Shown: positions 61,195-64,000 of the stretch, one piece after another
Layout of the letters: every line of letters starts with the position of its first letter
Numbering within the stretch: the stretch's first letter is position 1
Notes under the pieces: generated by a model
What the model was told of the DNA's origin: nothing
The model's database searches: none
Seen by the model: only the letters and a program-made list of their open reading frames with translations
DNA from: an uncultured Lachnospiraceae bacterium
Lineage (GTDB): Bacteria; Bacillota; Clostridia; Lachnospirales; Lachnospiraceae
NCBI GenBank assembly: GCA_902787715.1
Contig: CADAHQ010000003.1
Coordinates: 1-64,000 of the forward strand
Length of the DNA stretch: 64,000 nt
Reading direction: 5' to 3'
Program-made: the position numbers and the translations under genes

Positions 61195-63360
61195 ATGGAG
61201 GGCAGAGGAATTCTTTTATTGTTCCTGTTGCTTCCCCTTGCGGGAGGCTTGCTTTCCTGCGCCCTGAAACCGGCGGAGCGGAAGTTCGGAGAGCGGGGCA
61301 AGATGATCTCCGCGGGCGTTCTCTTCGCTGTTCTTGCGGCCGTGTTCGGGCTTTCGTTGTGGGCCGTTGCTGCGGTTACGAAGGGTGCGGAGGACCTCAC
61401 GCTGTATGTTCCGAATGTGTGCGGGTACGGTCTGAATCTTACGGTGGACGGCTTCCGGGCGGTGTATCTGACGGTGGCGTCCTTTGCGTGGCTTGTGTCG
61501 GGCGTATTTTACGCGTGGTACGGAAGCCACGATGCGTCGGCGCTCCGGTATCAGGTGTTTACGATGGTGACGCTGTCGTGCACCCTGGGCGTCCTTTTGT
61601 CCGCTGATCTGTTCACGCTGTTTATCTTCTTTGAGGGCATGTCCCTCGCGTCCTATGTGTGGGTAGCCCATGAGCGCACGGCCGAGGCCATCCGCGCATC
61701 AAAAACCTACCTTACGGTGGCGGTCATCGGCGGCATGGTGCTTTTGATGGGCATCTTCCTTCTGTACCGCGAGGCCGGGACCCTTTTCATCAACAATCTC
61801 ACGCTCCGGTATTACTTTGCGGAGAATCCGCGGGCTGCCTGGGCTGCGGGGCTTTGCCTGTTGTTCGGCTTCGGCGCGAAAGCAGGCGGTTGGCCGCTTC
61901 ACATCTGGCTTCCCAAGGCGCATCCCGAGGCACCGGCCTCCGCGTCGGCGCTTCTGTCGGGCATCCTCACAAAAACCGGCGTGTTCGGTATCTTCGCCGT
62001 GTGCGGAAGATATTTCCTCTACAACGCAGACTGGGGCCGCCTTGTGTTCTGGATCGGTATTGTCACCATGCTCGTGGGTGCAATCCGTGCTCTCGGCTCC
62101 ATCGACATCAAGCACATGCTTGCCTGCTCATCGGTTTCCCAGATCGGCTTCATCCTGGTGGGAATCGGCGCCGCCGGCATCATGGAGTCGGATAATGCCA
62201 TGGCTGTCACGGGCAGCATCCTTCATATGCTCAACCACTCGGCGTTTAAGCTGATTCTGTTCCTGTGTGCGGGCATCGTCGTTCACCGGCTTCACACCCG
62301 GGATTTCAACAAGATCCGCGGCTTCGGGCGGAACCATTACGGTTTGATGATTCTAATGCTGATTGCGTCCTTAGGCATCGCCGGCATTCCGATTTTCTCC
62401 GGCTATGTCTCAAAGACGCTGATTCACGAGTCCATTGTGGAGATTTACCACGCCAGCGGAAGCGGAATATACAAGTTTGCAGAGCACCTGTTCCTGTTGG
62501 CCGGCGGTTGCACCTTTGCGTATATGGTGAAGCTTTTCGTGGTTCTGTTTGTCCGGGAGCCTTCTCCGGAAGTTCAGGCGGCGGAGCTTGGGCGGGGTCC
62601 GAAGGACATGCCCCGGGCGAGCATGGTGCTTCTCTTTGCAACGGCATTTTTGATTTTCATCTTCGGCGCCATGCCGGAGGTTTCCATGATTCCCATCGGG
62701 CGGCTTGCCTCGGATGTTTTGCCGTACGGAACCCTGCATCATGTGCCGGAGTTCTTCGGCCCGGAATGCCTTAAAGGGTTCGTTTATACGGTGGCGTACG
62801 GACTCCTCATTTTAGGGGTGGAAACCGTCCTTGTGAGACGGAAGCGCGTGTCTTTGCGGACCACGCCGGAGTATGTGGACCGCATGGAGAAGCTGCCGAC
62901 TCTTGAGGACAATCTCTACCGACCGCTTTTGTTCCGCGTCTTCCCGGCGGTTTTCGGAACGCTGATGCGGGGACTTGAGAAGTTTACGGAATACACGGCG
63001 ATCGGCGTGTTCGGGTTCTGCAAGGCGGTCCTTGCCGTTTGCGACAAGGTGGTCGACGCTTTGATTCTTCTGCTGCGAAGAACAGTGCTTGCGCCGGTGG
63101 TGGAGCAGCGGAGCATCACCCTTGCGGAGGCGATTTGCAACCCCATCGGCCATATCGGAAACGGTTTCCGAAAGTTATGGAACCTGACCTTCGGCCGCAA
63201 ATCCCCGAAGGAGGGCGACTGCGTGGAAGCAATCAACCGCGCCCGCGTGGGCATTGCGGACAGTGTAAAACTGGTGTCGCGAAGCCTTTCCTACGGTCTG
63301 ATGACCTTCTGCATCGGTCTGTTGATTTTGATGGTGTATCTGCTGTGGAGTTTCTTTTGA
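61195..63360 (+). CDS. Antiporter-like subunit 4 with long C-terminal extension
   Basis: A 721-residue membrane protein. The core (about 1-510) has the usual 14 helices and key residues Glu147 in FFEGMSL, Lys229 in GAKAGGWPLHIWLPKAHPE, Lys260 in LTKTGVFG and Lys407 in GYVSKTLI. After it come about 200 more residues: a helix near 545, long amphipathic helical stretches (about 580-690) and a final hydrophobic helix at the very end. This recalls the lateral helix of NuoL, but I cannot align it. AAAGGAG fixes ATG 61195; the frame from 61165 begins with an unsupported TTG. It is the last gene of the operon, before a strong terminator. Confidence 0.92.
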   Translation: MEGRGILLLFLLLPLAGGLLSCALKPAERKFGERGKMISAGVLFAVLAAVFGLSLWAVAAVTKGAEDLTLYVPNVCGYGLNLTVDGFRAVYLTVASFAWLVSGVFYAWYGSHDASALRYQVFTMVTLSCTLGVLLSADLFTLFIFFEGMSLASYVWVAHERTAEAIRASKTYLTVAVIGGMVLLMGIFLLYREAGTLFINNLTLRYYFAENPRAAWAAGLCLLFGFGAKAGGWPLHIWLPKAHPEAPASASALLSGILTKTGVFGIFAVCGRYFLYNADWGRLVFWIGIVTMLVGAIRALGSIDIKHMLACSSVSQIGFILVGIGAAGIMESDNAMAVTGSILHMLNHSAFKLILFLCAGIVVHRLHTRDFNKIRGFGRNHYGLMILMLIASLGIAGIPIFSGYVSKTLIHESIVEIYHASGSGIYKFAEHLFLLAGGCTFAYMVKLFVVLFVREPSPEVQAAELGRGPKDMPRASMVLLFATAFLIFIFGAMPEVSMIPIGRLASDVLPYGTLHHVPEFFGPECLKGFVYTVAYGLLILGVETVLVRRKRVSLRTTPEYVDRMEKLPTLEDNLYRPLLFRVFPAVFGTLMRGLEKFTEYTAIGVFGFCKAVLAVCDKVVDALILLLRRTVLAPVVEQRSITLAEAICNPIGHIGNGFRKLWNLTFGRKSPKEGDCVEAINRARVGIADSVKLVSRSLSYGLMTFCIGLLILMVYLLWSFF

Positions 63361-63372
63361 TTTTGCAACATG

Positions 63373-63404
63373 AGGGAAATCCGGAAAGGATTTCCCTTAT
63401 TTTC
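63373..63404 (+). terminator. Rho-independent terminator of the Mrp/Mbh-like operon
   Basis: A perfect 10-bp stem (63373-63382 with 63388-63397), GGAAA loop and a TATTTT run. It shows that the operon ends with subunit 4. Confidence 0.87.
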
Positions 63405-63424
63405 GTCCGTGCGGCAAATTTTCC

Positions 63425-63453
63425 TTGTACAGCGCGGCGGCTTGGGGTATAAT
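63425..63453 (+). promoter_or_regulatory. Promoter of folD
   Basis: TTGTAC (63425-63430), a 17-nt spacer and a perfect TATAAT (63448-63453), 50 bases before ATG 63503. Confidence 0.83.
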
Positions 63454-63502
63454 CATCCTTGTATGCGACCGCGGCAAAGCGCGGCAGGAGTGGAGGATAT
63501 AC

Positions 63503-64000
63503 ATGGCTATCAGAATTGACGGAAAAGCAATCTCAACACAGATTAAGGACGAACTGAAGGAGCGCGTTGCGCAGCTCGCGGCCGGGGGGAAGGAAATCTG
63601 CCTCGCGGTGATTCAGGTCGGTAACGATAAGGCTTCGACGGTCTATGTGTCGAACAAAAAGAAGGCATGCGAGTACATCGGAATCAAGTCCCTTGCCTAT
63701 GAACTTCCTGAGGAGACTACCACGGAGGAGCTTCTGGCAATCATTGAGGACTTAAACGCCCGCGCGGATGTCAACGGCATCCTCGTGCAGCTGCCGGTTC
63801 CGAAGCATATCGATGAGGAGAAGATTCTTCTCGCCATCTCGCCGGACAAGGATGTGGACGGTTTCCACCCCGTGAGCGTGGGACGTTTAAACATCGGGCA
63901 GAAAGGCTTCCGCTCCTGCACGCCCGCAGGCGTCATCCAGCTTCTTAAGCGCACGGGAATCTCCATCGACGGTAAGGAGTGCGTGGTTATCGGCCGCAGC
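63503..64000 (+). CDS. folD: Methylenetetrahydrofolate dehydrogenase/cyclohydrolase FolD (3' end cut off)
   Basis: The first 166 residues of a protein of usually about 280-290. The catalytic block YVSNKKKACEYIGI (Tyr48, Lys52) is present, as are GILVQLPVP near 92-100, DKDVDGFHP near 114-122 and CTPAGV near 139-144. The NADP-binding part (VVIGRS) is reached as the window ends. It interconverts methylene-, methenyl- and formyl-tetrahydrofolate, supplying the formyl donor used by Fmt. GGAGG precedes ATG 63503, and it has its own promoter. Confidence 0.95.
   Translation, partial: MAIRIDGKAISTQIKDELKERVAQLAAGGKEICLAVIQVGNDKASTVYVSNKKKACEYIGIKSLAYELPEETTTEELLAIIEDLNARADVNGILVQLPVPKHIDEEKILLAISPDKDVDGFHPVSVGRLNIGQKGFRSCTPAGVIQLLKRTGISIDGKECVVIGRS

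Noticed and set aside
53521-63360. Calling the operon a complete hydrogenase or complex I
   Set aside because: No catalytic subunit, iron-sulfur or nickel-binding motif is encoded; the terminator at 63373-63404 ends the operon.

Overview
The window reads as chromosomal DNA of a low-oxygen Gram-positive bacterium of the class Clostridia, most likely a Lachnospiraceae-type gut or rumen organism (inference). The reasons are the gene orders Asp23-nusB-xseAB-ispA-dxs-tlyA-nadK-argR-recN, priA-def-fmt-rsmB-rlmN-prpC-prkC-rsgA-rpe and mraZ-rsmH-ftsL-pbp-murD-ftsW-ftsQ-ftsZ, a PASTA-domain Ser/Thr kinase, a diaminopimelate-type MurE, intracellular plant-polysaccharide glycosidases, a flavo-diiron protein and ferredoxin-type oxidoreductases. 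Coding DNA is visibly GC-rich. Almost everything is on the + strand and tightly packed. I see no tRNA, rRNA, CRISPR array, insertion sequence or prophage.

Layout. 1-2.8 kb: the 3' end of an unknown gene, a small membrane protein and a membrane-anchored YD-repeat-like protein, separated by strong terminators. 2.9-4.9 kb (- strand): a GH120 beta-xylosidase. 5.1-11.6 kb: a divergent operon with thioredoxin, a flavo-diiron protein fused to a flavin reductase/rubredoxin module, an aldo/keto reductase with two iron-sulfur motifs, a HAD hydrolase, a GH5 glycosidase with an atypical acid/base motif, and an acidic repeat protein. 11.7-12.8 kb: a cation/Ca2+ antiporter. 13.0-24.5 kb: housekeeping operon(s) from Asp23 to recN, then glycogen synthase. 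24.6-38.3 kb: murE, murF, priA, def, fmt, rsmB, rlmN, prpC, prkC, rsgA, rpe. 38.4-42.9 kb: ychF, lgt and a fused FeoA-FeoB. 43.2-52.6 kb: a division and cell-wall cluster that lacks mraY, murG and ftsA, preceded by a 356-bp control region with MraZ boxes and two abutting LexA-like boxes. 52.8-53.3 kb: a small exported protein with a possible cell-wall sorting tail. 53.5-63.4 kb: a ten-gene membrane-complex operon. 63.5 kb to the end: the start of folD.

The most unusual locus is the 53.5-63.4 kb operon. Its subunits follow the order of the membrane arm of archaeal Mbh/Mbx complexes (MbhA, B, C, D, E+F fused, G, H). In place of a hydrogenase or other electron-transfer module it has three further antiporter-like subunits, making four in all, each with an intact Glu/Lys/Lys/Lys quartet. 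A terminator and folD follow directly, so no redox subunit is encoded in the operon. It is probably a stand-alone Na+/H+ antiporter of unusual composition, or a membrane module that docks an electron-transfer partner encoded elsewhere.

Genes that probably work together: thioredoxin, the flavo-diiron protein and the iron-sulfur aldo/keto reductase in oxygen/NO defence and redox balance; GH120 and GH5 in cytoplasmic breakdown of imported oligosaccharides; PrpC/PrkC in signalling on cell-wall growth; MurE/F/D, the division PBP, FtsW, FtsQ, FtsL and FtsZ in septal wall synthesis; IspA and Dxs in isoprenoid supply.
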